Positions 34,797 to 42,912 of a stretch of 64,000 nt of DNA are shown piece after piece. Below the pieces are notes generated by a model. It had not been told where the DNA came from, searched no databases, and saw nothing but the letters and a program-made list of their open reading frames with translations. The DNA comes from Achromobacter sp. HZ34. Its GTDB lineage: Bacteria > Pseudomonadota > Gammaproteobacteria > Burkholderiales > Burkholderiaceae_B. Position 1 is the stretch's first letter. Each line of letters starts with the position of its first letter. Location: assembly GCF_002209485.1 (NCBI RefSeq), contig NZ_NJIX01000005.1, positions 434,001 through 498,000 of the forward strand, given 5' to 3'. Position numbers and translations under genes: made by a program.

Positions 34797-35777
34797 TTAC
34801 TCCAGTTTCTGGATATTGGCCGACTCGATGAGATCGCGATACTTGATCTGTTCGCTGCCGATAAGCTTGCGGAAATCCGCCGGTGAGCCCGTCACGGTCA
34901 CCGCGCCCAGCTTGGCCATGGCCTCGCGCACGGCATTCGTGCGCAATGCCTTGTTCATCTCCGCATTGATCTTGTCGATGATGTCCCGCGGCGTCCCCCT
35001 GGGCACCACGATGCCGCCCCAGGACACGCTCTCATAGCCCTTGATGCCAGACTCGTCGAACGTGGGCAGGTCAGGATAAAGAGGAACCCGTTTCAGGGAG
35101 GTGATAGCCAGCGCCTTCAGCTTGCCGCTGTCCACCAAGGGCATGACCACGGATGAATTGTTGATGCTGTATTCAATCCGGTTGCCAATCAAGTCCTGCA
35201 AGGTCTGGGGGTCGCCCTGATATGGAACGAACTGGACGTCCAGTTTTGCCATGCTGCGCAGCAGCTCACCGGCGATGTGGCCACTGGTGCCGATGCCCGA
35301 TGCACCATACGAGAACTTCGCTGGATGCTGTTTGATGCGCTCGAACAGTTCCGCCGCCGTCTTGGCGGGATTGTCGGGGTTGACGGCCAATACGTTGTAC
35401 AGGTTGAACATCTGGCCGACGGGTTCGAAATCCTTATCGGGATCGTATGCCAGGCGCTTGAACAGCGAGGGATTCACACTCAGCGTATTGACGTTCGCAT
35501 AGCCCAGCGTATAGCCGTCGGGCTGCTGGCGCTTGATCAAGCCCATGGCGATGGCGCCCCCGGCACCGGGCCGGTTCTCGATCACGAACGATGCGTTCAG
35601 CGCTTTCGCCATTTCATTGAACACAATCCGGGTGAGCACATCCGCGGATCCCCCTGCTGCCGAATTCACGACTACCGTGACGGGTTTGTCGGGCCACGAG
35701 GCTGCCGAGCCGGCCGCAAAAGCGGGCGTGGCAAACAATCCGGCAACTGAGAGCAGGGACAGCAAGGATTTGTTCAT
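34797..35777 (-). CDS. Bug-family periplasmic receptor of the D-amino-acid locus
   Basis: 326 residues from the ATG at 35777-35775. The signal peptide KSLLSLLSVAGLFATPAFAA is followed by WPDKPVTVVVNSAAGGSAD, ENRPGAGGAIAMGLI near 70, QPDGYTLGYANVNTLSVNP, and FVPYQGDPQTLQDLI near 180. It is encoded upstream of the RpiR regulator and divergent from the DSD1-type and D-aminoacylase genes. The operator at 35788-35800 ends only 10 bp before the start codon, so repression would block transcription or initiation directly. No TctAB pair is nearby. Confidence 0.93.
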   Translation of the reverse strand: MNKSLLSLLSVAGLFATPAFAAGSAASWPDKPVTVVVNSAAGGSADVLTRIVFNEMAKALNASFVIENRPGAGGAIAMGLIKRQQPDGYTLGYANVNTLSVNPSLFKRLAYDPDKDFEPVGQMFNLYNVLAVNPDNPAKTAAELFERIKQHPAKFSYGASGIGTSGHIAGELLRSMAKLDVQFVPYQGDPQTLQDLIGNRIEYSINNSSVVMPLVDSGKLKALAITSLKRVPLYPDLPTFDESGIKGYESVSWGGIVVPRGTPRDIIDKINAEMNKALRTNAVREAMAKLGAVTVTGSPADFRKLIGSEQIKYRDLIESANIQKLE

Positions 35778-35787
35778 CGTCTTTTGA

Positions 35788-35894
35788 GTAATAAAATTAC
35801 AAATAAGCCTGCACCGAATCCAAACTTCTTTATTTTCATTGCGCATTCGAGCCTTGACTGCCCGCGCCCTGCCATCGCGCTGTAATATTATTAC
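35788..35894. promoter_or_regulatory. Two GTAAT-N3-ATTAC palindromes in a divergent promoter, putative RpiR-type operators
   Basis: GTAAT-AAA-ATTAC at 35788-35800 and GTAAT-ATT-ATTAC at 35882-35894, with centres 94 bp apart (about nine helical turns). They lie between the Bug/rpiR operon (minus) and the PLP enzyme/D-aminoacylase operon (plus). The pattern resembles the TGTAAT-N3-ATTACA motif I recall for HexR, an RpiR-family protein. Two such AT-rich matches in 110 bp of a GC-rich genome are unlikely by chance. Looping between them is possible. Confidence 0.7.
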
Positions 35895-35965
35895 CAACAC
35901 GGCCGGCTTTTTCATGCAGGGACATACCCTAGGCCCCGCCCTTTTCCTACGTCGAACACCACGCC

Positions 35966-37084
35966 ATGACCACTGTTTTCCCGCCGTCCCGCAATGCGAA
36001 CGCGCTCGCGCCCTACGACTGTCCGCCCGCCGACGTCCCGACCCCGTGCCTCGTCGTCTACGAAGAAGCGCTGCTCCATAACCTGCGGATGACGGCGGAG
36101 CGTTGTGGCGGTATCGAACGTCTGATGCCCCACATCAAGACCCATCGGGCCAGCTGGGTCGTGGCGCGCTTGATCGAGGCCGGCGTGCGGGCGTTCAAGG
36201 TGGCTACCGTCACTGAAGCGCGGATGGTCCTGGATGCCGGCGCCCCACGGGTGTTGTGGGCCTATCCGACGGTCAATGGGCATCACCTTGCCAGCTTTCT
36301 CTCGTTGGCCCGCCAGCATCCGCAGGCCGTGCTTGGCGCCCTCATCGACTCCGCGCAAGGCCTGGACGCCTGGCGCCAGGCAATGGGCGCCACAACCTGG
36401 CCATCCAACCTGAGCCTGCATGTGGACCTGGACCCGGGGATGGGCCGCACAGGCGCGCCCATCGGCCCGGAGGCGCTGAGCTTGGCGCGTGGCGCGGCGG
36501 CGCTGGGGACCTTGGGGACATTCGGCGGGTGGCACGTCTATGACGGCCACATCCACGATCGGGACATCGAACTGCGCCGCGGTCGGGTAGCTGAAGTCGC
36601 CGCCCGGCTGCGCGCCATCGTGACGAAGGGCCGCGCTGGCCACGGACTTTCCGCCGAGGTGATCGCGGGCGCCAGCTACAGCTTCGATCTCTGGCCCACC
36701 GACCTGGCCACCTATGTAGCGCCGGGCAGTTGGGCGTACTCGAGCGACCAGCACGACATCGAACTGGCGCATCTGCAGTGGCAGCCCGCGGCTTTCGTGC
36801 TGGCCACCGTGATTTCGCGGCATGGCGAGCGGGTCACGCTCGACGCGGGCGCGAAGGCCATTTCTCCGGACAAGCTCATGGCCGACCGCTTCCGCTGGGA
36901 CAGCCCCATCGTGATGATGAACGAGGAACACGTGGTGGTGGATGGTGGCAGCCTGGCGGTGGGCGACCGCGTGATGCTGCTGCCGCGGCATGCCTGCACG
37001 ACGGCCTATCTGTACGACCAGGCCCTGGTGAGAACCGAGAGCGGGCGTTGGGAAATCCGCGCGCAATTGGGCAGCAAGCGTTGA
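35966..37084 (+). CDS. DSD1-type PLP enzyme (D-threonine aldolase / D-serine dehydratase-like)
   Basis: 372 residues. Fold-type III PLP enzyme: an N-terminal alanine racemase-like TIM barrel with the Schiff-base Lys58 in MPHIKTHRA, and a C-terminal D-ser_dehydrat domain with the metal-binding His and Cys in PRHACTTAYLY near 351. PTPCLVVYEEALLHNL is the usual opening. Members cleave or dehydrate D-threonine or D-3-hydroxyamino acids with a divalent metal. It is followed after 14 bp by a D-aminoacylase, which would supply free D-amino acids. Confidence 0.9.
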   Translation: MTTVFPPSRNANALAPYDCPPADVPTPCLVVYEEALLHNLRMTAERCGGIERLMPHIKTHRASWVVARLIEAGVRAFKVATVTEARMVLDAGAPRVLWAYPTVNGHHLASFLSLARQHPQAVLGALIDSAQGLDAWRQAMGATTWPSNLSLHVDLDPGMGRTGAPIGPEALSLARGAAALGTLGTFGGWHVYDGHIHDRDIELRRGRVAEVAARLRAIVTKGRAGHGLSAEVIAGASYSFDLWPTDLATYVAPGSWAYSSDQHDIELAHLQWQPAAFVLATVISRHGERVTLDAGAKAISPDKLMADRFRWDSPIVMMNEEHVVVDGGSLAVGDRVMLLPRHACTTAYLYDQALVRTESGRWEIRAQLGSKR

Positions 37085-37098
37085 CGCGGGAATCGCAA

Positions 37099-38544
37099 AT
37101 GTACGATCTGATCTTCAAGGGCGGAACCCTCATCGACGGCACCGGCACGCCCCGCCGCGACGCGGACATCGGCATCGTGGACCGGCACATCGCGGCCGTC
37201 GGTGATCTGGCGGGAAAACAGGCTCGCCAAGTGGTCGACGCCACCGGCCTGATCGTCGCTCCCGGCTTCATCGATGCGCATGCGCACGACGACTGCCTGC
37301 TGCTGTCCAGTCCGGACATGACACCCAAGCTCTCGCAAGGCGTGACCACGGTGGTGGCCGGCAACTGCGGCATGTCGCTGGCGCCCATGCCGCGGCCGGT
37401 TCCGCAACCGGTGACACCGCCCCTGGATCTGCTGGACCGAAGTGGCGACGCATTCCGCTACCCTACCTTCGCGGCATATGTCGACGCATTGCAACGACAG
37501 GCGCCCGCCACCAACTTCGCGGTGCTCGTCGGGCACACCACGCTGCGCGTGGCCACCATGGATGATCTGGGGGTGGCGGCGTCGGATGCCGAGATCGCGC
37601 AAATGCGGACGCTGGCGGCGGAAGCATTGGCTGCCGGCGCCATCGGCATCTCTACGGGACTGGCATACATCACGGCGATGCCGGCCCCGACGGAAGAAGT
37701 CGTCCGCGTCTGCGCGGACCTGCACGCATTCGGCGGTATCTATTGCACGCACATGCGCGACGAATCGGCCGGCATCATGGATTCGTTGGCCGAAACGTTC
37801 GAGATTGGCCGCCGGCTGGACGTGCCGGTGGTGATCTCGCATCACAAGCTGAGCGGGGCCGCCAACTTCGGCCGCTCGCGCGAGACGCTGCCTTATATTG
37901 AAAGTGCCGGGAGCCAGCAGCCTGTTTGCCTGGATTGCTACCCTTACGATGCAGGATCGACGGTGCTGGAGGTATGGCGGGTACGCCGCTGCGACCGTGT
38001 CATCGTCACGTGGTCCACGCCTCATCGGGAACTCGCGGGCCGCGAACTCAACGACATTGCGGCACTGTTCGGCGTCGATCGCGAGGAAGCCGCGCAACGC
38101 CTGATGCCTGGCGGCGCCATCTACTTTTCCATGGATGCGCAGGACGTGGACCGCATCCTGGCCTTCCCTCCCACGATGATAGGCTCGGATGGCTTGCCGC
38201 ACGACAGTCAGCCCCACCCTCGGCTGTGGGGCGCGTTTCCCCGGGTTCTTGGCCATTACGCGCGCAACCGGGCCCTCTTCTCGCTGGAAACCGCGGTACA
38301 CAAGATGACCGGTTTGCCGGCCGCCAATTTCGGCTTCAAGGATCGCGGTGTGATCATGCCTGGTGCATGCGCCGACATCACTGTCTTCGACGCGCTCACC
38401 GTCGATGCCGGCTTCGGGTATGGCGAACGTGTTCAACCGGCACGCGGCATCGTCCACGTCATGGTCAACGGCAAGCTTGCGTGGACCAACGGCGCCGCAA
38501 CCGGCACCCGTGAGGGCCGACTGGTAAGACGCCGCGCCGCATGA
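37099..38544 (+). CDS. D-aminoacylase (N-acyl-D-amino-acid deacylase)
   Basis: 481 residues from ATG 37099; longer readings upstream overlap the PLP enzyme and are not used. Amidohydrolase superfamily: the metal motif HAHDD (His61, His63), the metal-binding Cys90 in VVAGNCGMS, VISHHKLSG near 248, and Asp in MIGSDGLPHDS near 363. These are the signatures of the Alcaligenes-type D-aminoacylases, which release D-amino acids from N-acyl forms. Together with the upstream DSD1-type enzyme it forms a short degradation route, fed by the divergent Bug receptor. Confidence 0.93.
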   Translation: MYDLIFKGGTLIDGTGTPRRDADIGIVDRHIAAVGDLAGKQARQVVDATGLIVAPGFIDAHAHDDCLLLSSPDMTPKLSQGVTTVVAGNCGMSLAPMPRPVPQPVTPPLDLLDRSGDAFRYPTFAAYVDALQRQAPATNFAVLVGHTTLRVATMDDLGVAASDAEIAQMRTLAAEALAAGAIGISTGLAYITAMPAPTEEVVRVCADLHAFGGIYCTHMRDESAGIMDSLAETFEIGRRLDVPVVISHHKLSGAANFGRSRETLPYIESAGSQQPVCLDCYPYDAGSTVLEVWRVRRCDRVIVTWSTPHRELAGRELNDIAALFGVDREEAAQRLMPGGAIYFSMDAQDVDRILAFPPTMIGSDGLPHDSQPHPRLWGAFPRVLGHYARNRALFSLETAVHKMTGLPAANFGFKDRGVIMPGACADITVFDALTVDAGFGYGERVQPARGIVHVMVNGKLAWTNGAATGTREGRLVRRRAA

Positions 38545-38554
38545 CAAGGCGCCA

Positions 38555-39142
38555 TCAGTTCGCTGGCTTATTGGGATTCCAGAGCTTGACCTTGGAATGC
38601 TTTTCATACCCCTTGCCCTTGGGATAGCTGACCAGTTCCATTTCAGAGCCCCAGGGCGAACGGAAGTGAACCCAGGTTTCGCCTTCCGTGTCGCCGGACG
38701 GCATGGTGATGGGCTCGCCGAGAACCGTGATGCCCTGGGACTTCAGATACGCCACCGCGCCCTTGATGTCGGCCGTGTAGAAGGCGATGTGCGATGCGCC
38801 GATGTCCTCCGCCTTGGGCATGTCCAAGCTGCCCTTCGAATTCCGGTATTCGAACAATTCGACGTTGGAACCGGTGCCGCAACGAAGCATGGCCAGGGAC
38901 ACGCTGTCCGCCCGAGGCGCGAACTTCGCGTTTCCTTCCGTGCCGCCCGCATCCAGCTTGAAAGGTCCGATATGGGTGACCGGCATACAACCGAAAGTCC
39001 TGGAAAAGAAAGCTTCGGCCTGCTTCAGGTCAGGCACGTTGATGCCGACGTGATCAATGCCGACTGCCTGTACACCGGCGGCGTGAGAAGGCGGGGCGGC
39101 GATGACGGCCAGTGCCGCGGCCAGGGTCGCGATGAATTTCAT
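38555..39142 (-). CDS. Exported VOC-fold (glyoxalase/bleomycin-resistance) protein
   Basis: 195 residues from the ATG at 39142-39140, with AAGGA upstream. A clear Sec signal (KFIATLAAALAVIAAPPSHA) precedes a single VOC domain (VGIDHVGINVPDLKQAEAFF, GASHIAFYTADIKGAVAYLK, GETWVHFRSPWGSEMELVSY) with candidate metal ligands His near 31, His near 120 and Glu near 174. Most VOC enzymes are cytosolic, so export is notable. It lies 13 bp after the SnoaL-like gene in the same direction and converges with the D-aminoacylase gene. Confidence 0.85.
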   Translation of the reverse strand: MKFIATLAAALAVIAAPPSHAAGVQAVGIDHVGINVPDLKQAEAFFSRTFGCMPVTHIGPFKLDAGGTEGNAKFAPRADSVSLAMLRCGTGSNVELFEYRNSKGSLDMPKAEDIGASHIAFYTADIKGAVAYLKSQGITVLGEPITMPSGDTEGETWVHFRSPWGSEMELVSYPKGKGYEKHSKVKLWNPNKPAN

Positions 39143-39155
39143 GGTGCAGTCCTTC

Positions 39156-39608
39156 TTACTTCTTGTCGATGAATACGCGGGCGCTGGCAAGCTTGCCGTT
39201 CTCGATGGTGAAGATGTCTTCACCGCGAACCAGGTCGGGATTGTCTTGCGGGCCATAGCCCCAGGTCACCCGGCCAACGCCGTGATTCAACGTAATGGGA
39301 TCCGGCGTAAATGTGAAACCGGCGTGTTCGCCCTGGACCCGCTTCAGCAACTTCGCCACCTCGTCATAGCCGACGGCCATGCCGGCGTAATCGGCAACAA
39401 AGAAGTCCGCGTTGTAAACCTGCGGGAACCTGGCCGCCCAGTGCTCGGGGTTGGGATCATTCCAGATCTCGAAATGCAGGTCGATCAGGTGCTGTGCGGC
39501 AGCGACGTCTTGGGTGGTGGTTTTCATTTCAGTCAATCCTTGTGAGTAGGCAACGGGCAGCGCAGTCAGCGCGGCCAGGAAAAGGGTTCTTTGGATCAGC
39601 CGTTTCAT
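39156..39608 (-). CDS. SnoaL/NTF2-like protein with a possible signal peptide
   Basis: 150 residues from the ATG at 39608. The N-terminus (KRLIQRTLFLAALTALPVAY, SQG) looks like a signal. The rest is a SnoaL-like cone fold (AAAQHLIDLHFEIWNDPNPE, DFFVADYAGMAVGYDEVAKL, VRGEDIFTIENGKLASARV). An internal ATG at 39527 has a better Shine-Dalgarno (AAGGA nine bases before) and would give a 123-residue cytosolic form, so two products are possible. It is the first gene of a pair with the exported VOC protein and is divergent from the AraC regulator. Confidence 0.8.
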   Translation of the reverse strand: MKRLIQRTLFLAALTALPVAYSQGLTEMKTTTQDVAAAQHLIDLHFEIWNDPNPEHWAARFPQVYNADFFVADYAGMAVGYDEVAKLLKRVQGEHAGFTFTPDPITLNHGVGRVTWGYGPQDNPDLVRGEDIFTIENGKLASARVFIDKK

Positions 39609-39691
39609 CTGTGGTCCGGGTTCACTTGTTTGGCATGGGTGAACTTTAGAAGTTCTTCATCTGTGAATAAATACCGAAAAATATGAATCAC

Positions 39692-39703
39692 TATCCATGG
39701 ATA
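39692..39703. promoter_or_regulatory. 12-bp palindrome in the SnoaL/AraC divergent region
   Basis: TATCCATGGATA is a perfect palindrome, followed directly by TGGATA, which repeats its right half. It lies in an AT-rich part of the 246-bp gap between the SnoaL-like gene (start 39608) and the AraC gene (start 39855). It could be an operator for either gene; no binding protein can be named. Confidence 0.35.
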
Positions 39704-39854
39704 TGGATAATCTCGAGCACCTTCCTTATTTTTTGTCGACAGGCACGCATCAACGCCCGCCTTCTTCCCTGCCCCCTGTGAAAACCGTAGAATCACGCTG
39801 GATTCCGCGACGTCGACTCACGGAACGAAGCAACCAGGCATCCCGGAGAACCGC

Positions 39855-40727
39855 TTGAACGCCTACGCTGTCGAAGAATCGGGACTCCCGGAAAACGTGC
39901 TTCGCATAGAGCGCCACAGCCGTGCCTGGAATGGTGTGACAGTCGAAGACATTCACGAATACGCAAACGGGCGCGTGCTGCATTCGTTGCTTTACGAGAG
40001 CGAAACCCGGCTTACCGTGAACCTCGACGAGGTCGGCGGCCAGACCGAACCTCGGCTCAAGCAGAACAAAGCCTGCGGTCTCGACCACAAGCCGAACCAC
40101 ATGGCGATCATCCCCAAAGGCATGCACCTGTGGGGCTATGCCAGCGACCTGCGCTACTGCAGGTACGGCATCCTGTTGTTCGACCTGGAAGCGCTGCGGG
40201 AAAGACTGGGGGAAGATATCGATACCCGCCCTTTCGACACGCCCCGCCTGCGGTTTACCGACGCACGGGTACTTGCCCTGGTCCGGATGCTGATCGCGAT
40301 TCCCCACGGCGATGCGTCGTCCAGTCTGCTTGGCGACAGCCTGACGGCGGCCGTGTTCGCATTGCTTTCGTCCGAACAGCGGATAACGCCGCGTGCGGGC
40401 CAGCTTGCGCCCTGGCAATTGCGCCGGGTCCAGGAATACATGCGCGCGCACCTTCCCCGCCAGATGGCCCTGGGCGAACTCGCGGCCATGGCCGGCCAAT
40501 CGCAATGGCATTTCTGCCGTGCATTCAAGGCGTCCACCGGCATGTCGCCCTACCAGTGGCAACTGCACGAAAGACTCAATCTGGTGCGCGCGCACCTGCT
40601 CCATTCCGACGCAAAACTGGAGACCATCGCCGAAGCGACCGGCTTCGCGGATGCCGCACACCTTAGCCGGGCCTTCAAACGTCATGCAGGCCAGAGCCCG
40701 TCCACCTGGCGCGGCGCGCGTAAGTGA
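39855..40727 (+). CDS. AraC-family transcriptional regulator
   Basis: 290 residues from TTG 39855, with CGGAGAA upstream. The C-terminal ~100 residues hold the two AraC HTH motifs (MALGELAAMAGQSQWHFCRA, FKASTGMSPYQWQLHERLNL, LETIAEATGFADAAHLSRAF, KRHAGQSPSTWR). The N-terminal half is a sensor region resembling other AraC proteins of catabolic genes. It is divergent from the SnoaL-VOC pair and converges on the SDR gene, so those genes and the hydrolase at 41728 are its likely targets. Confidence 0.9.
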   Translation: MNAYAVEESGLPENVLRIERHSRAWNGVTVEDIHEYANGRVLHSLLYESETRLTVNLDEVGGQTEPRLKQNKACGLDHKPNHMAIIPKGMHLWGYASDLRYCRYGILLFDLEALRERLGEDIDTRPFDTPRLRFTDARVLALVRMLIAIPHGDASSSLLGDSLTAAVFALLSSEQRITPRAGQLAPWQLRRVQEYMRAHLPRQMALGELAAMAGQSQWHFCRAFKASTGMSPYQWQLHERLNLVRAHLLHSDAKLETIAEATGFADAAHLSRAFKRHAGQSPSTWRGARK

Positions 40728-40745
40728 GCGGACTCCGCTGAAGCA

Positions 40746-41501
40746 TCAAACCTGGGCTTGGCCGCCGTCCGCGAACAACTCGGCGCCATTGACGAAACTG
40801 GCGTCGTCGGATGCCAGGAAAAGAACGGCCTTGGCGATTTCCTCCGCCTCGCCAACCCGGCCCAGCGGAATCCGTGAGGCCAGGTAGTCCAGCAGGCCCT
40901 GCTGCTGTGCCTTGTCGTCTCCAGCCAGTTCCACCAGACCGGGCGTGCGGGTCGCGCCAGGGGAAACCACGTTGACACGGATGCCGGTCTCTTTGAGGTC
41001 CAGCGCCCAGGAACGTGCCAGGTTGCGAACAGCCGCCTTCGACGCCGAATAGACGGAGAACGCTGCCGTGCCTTCCGTACCGGCGGTCGAGCCGGTCAAC
41101 ACCACGGAAGAACCCTTGCCGAGCAGGGGAAGGGCTTTCTGCACGGTAAAGATGGTGGCCTTGACGTTGCGGCCGAAGGTGTCGTCTATCTGTTCTTCGG
41201 TGATCTGTCCCAGCGGCAGCATGGTGCCACCGCCAGCATTGACGAACAAGACGTCCAGTCGACCGGCATCCGCCTTCACGCGCGCAAAGAGCCGATCGAG
41301 ATCGTCGTTACTGGCGGAGTCGGCCTGCACGCCAACGGCGCCGTTACCTATTTCGGCGACCGCCTTGTCCAGCGCTTCCTTGCGTCGCCCCGTTAGGTAA
41401 ACACGCGCGCCTTCAGCGGCAAATAGTTTCGCAGTGGCAAGGCCAATGCCGCTCGTGGCGCCCGTAACAAGGGCGATTTTTCCTGCGAGTCTGCTGGTCA
41501 T
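40746..41501 (-). CDS. Short-chain dehydrogenase/reductase (SDR)
   Basis: 251 residues from the ATG at 41501-41499, preceded by AGGAAAC. Classical SDR: the cofactor loop TGATSGIG near 13, the NAGGG motif near 88, catalytic Ser near 139 ([12 protein letters not shown]), and YSASK with Tyr152 and Lys156. [17 protein letters not shown] at the second beta strand suggests NADPH preference. It is divergent from a Tat-exported alpha/beta hydrolase, a common pairing in Burkholderiales stress or detoxification loci. The substrate is unknown. Confidence 0.93.
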   Translation of the reverse strand: MTSRLAGKIALVTGATSGIGLATAKLFAAEGARVYLTGRRKEALDKAVAEIGNGAVGVQADSASNDDLDRLFARVKADAGRLDVLFVNAGGGTMLPLGQITEEQIDDTFGRNVKATIFTVQKALPLLGKGSSVVLTGSTAGTEGTAAFSVYSASKAAVRNLARSWALDLKETGIRVNVVSPGATRTPGLVELAGDDKAQQQGLLDYLASRIPLGRVGEAEEIAKAVLFLASDDASFVNGAELFADGGQAQV

Positions 41502-41727
41502 TCGAGTTTCCTGTGATTGATGGTACGGCGTACTGCTCACCTGCTTCGAGGCGCCGCCGTCGCGCAAACTTTATATACAGAACCCCTCTCGCAGGACGGG
41601 CACCGCCAAATTCCTGAGCAAGAACGTACAAGCGCCGCAGGAATGTTCATGCGGGCGCAGCGCCGCGCCGTCTAGGATCGCTACCGCCCCACAAGGGCGT
41701 AATCATCGAAAGGAAACGCGGACGCTC

Positions 41728-42717
41728 ATGACGATCGAAGATCTGGACTTGTCCATTACAAGACGCAACGTACTAATGTCGGGCACCGCCCTGGCCGCCA
41801 CCCTCACCCTATCGGCGGCCTCCAGCTTTGCCGCATCGAAGTCGCCCTCCTCCCTTCACAAAGGAAACATCGAAATGACTGAAAGCTTCGTCAAGACCCG
41901 GGACGGCGTCGATATCTTCTTCAAGGATTGGGGCCCCAAGACGGCCCAACCCATCGTCTTCCACCACGGGTGGCCACTTTCGTCGGACGACTGGGACGCC
42001 CAGATGCTGTTTTTCGTGCAGCATGGCTACCGTGTCGTCGCGCACGACCGCCGCGGCCATGGCCGCTCCCAACAGGTGAGCGAAGGCCACGACATGGATC
42101 ACTACGCTGCCGACGCCGCCGCGGTGGTGGAGCACCTGAATCTGAAAAATGCCGTCCACATCGGCCATTCCACCGGCGGTGGCGAAGTCGCGCGCTACGT
42201 GGCCCAATACGGCCAGCCCCACGGCCGTGTCGCCAAGGCAGTCCTGGTCAGCGCCGTGCCACCGCTGATGCTGAAGACCGCCACCAACCCCGGCGGCCTG
42301 CCAATCGAAGTCTTCGACGGATTCCGCTCCGCATTGGCAGCGAACCGTGCACAGTTCTTCCTCGACGTTCCCACCGGCCCGTTCTACGGTTTCAATCGCA
42401 GCGGCGCCAAGGTCTATCCCGGTGTCATCCAGAATTGGTGGCGCCAGGGCATGATGGGCAGTGCCAAGGCCCACTACGAGGGCATCAAGGCATTTTCCGA
42501 GACCGACCAGACGGAAGACTTGAAAAGAATCACGGTGCCCACCCTGGTCCTGCACGGCGACGATGACCAGATCGTTCCCATCGCCGATTCTGCCGAGCTT
42601 TCCATCAAGCTGCTCAAGAACGGCATCCTGAAGGTGTATAAGGGCTACCCGCATGGAATGCTGACCACCAATGCAGACGTCATCAACGCCGACCTGCTGG
42701 CTTTCGTCAAGGCTTGA
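41728..42717 (+). CDS. Alpha/beta hydrolase (non-heme chloroperoxidase-like), Tat-exported
   Basis: 329 residues. The N-terminus [20 protein letters not shown] carries a twin-arginine signal; the ~50-residue leader precedes a normal cytosolic-type hydrolase that itself begins with [11 protein letters not shown], so a second start at 41876 would give a cytosolic form. The catalytic triad is Ser148 in GHSTGGGE, Asp near 272 in [10 protein letters not shown], and His near 309 in [17 protein letters not shown] is typical of perhydrolase/chloroperoxidase-type esterases. It is divergent from the SDR gene. Confidence 0.9.
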   Translation: MTIEDLDLSITRRNVLMSGTALAATLTLSAASSFAASKSPSSLHKGNIEMTESFVKTRDGVDIFFKDWGPKTAQPIVFHHGWPLSSDDWDAQMLFFVQHGYRVVAHDRRGHGRSQQVSEGHDMDHYAADAAAVVEHLNLKNAVHIGHSTGGGEVARYVAQYGQPHGRVAKAVLVSAVPPLMLKTATNPGGLPIEVFDGFRSALAANRAQFFLDVPTGPFYGFNRSGAKVYPGVIQNWWRQGMMGSAKAHYEGIKAFSETDQTEDLKRITVPTLVLHGDDDQIVPIADSAELSIKLLKNGILKVYKGYPHGMLTTNADVINADLLAFVKA

Positions 42718-42891
42718 CATCACGACTCCAAAGAACTGGTCGACGATGAGTCAAATTGGCAGTATCGGCCCCGCAACATCGATACCGCAGACGGGTCTGG
42801 CCGAAGCGCGTCCCGCGGACCAGGCATGGCTCGACGCTGGCCTGGTCTGGCTTGGGTTTGGCTTGGGCCAGGATCTGAGCCTGGCTTGGCT

Positions 42892-42910
42892 TGGCGCCGG
42901 CCTTGCGCCA
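42892..42910. terminator. Hairpin between convergent hydrolase and SGNH genes
   Basis: TGGCGC (42892-42897) and GCGCCA (42905-42910) form a perfect 6-bp stem with a 7-base loop, at the end of a stretch of imperfect GGCTTGG/CCTGG repeats (about 42830-42895). No T tract follows, so a terminator role is tentative. The repeat stretch can be read as a short hydrophobic peptide, but it has no coding character. Confidence 0.35.
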
Positions 42911-42912
42911 GC

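Noticed and set aside
36730-37098. A longer N-terminus for the D-aminoacylase reaching back into the PLP enzyme gene
   Set aside because: The added residues are Arg/Gly-rich shadow sequence; the true family start (MYDLIFKGG) is at 37099 just after the PLP enzyme stop.
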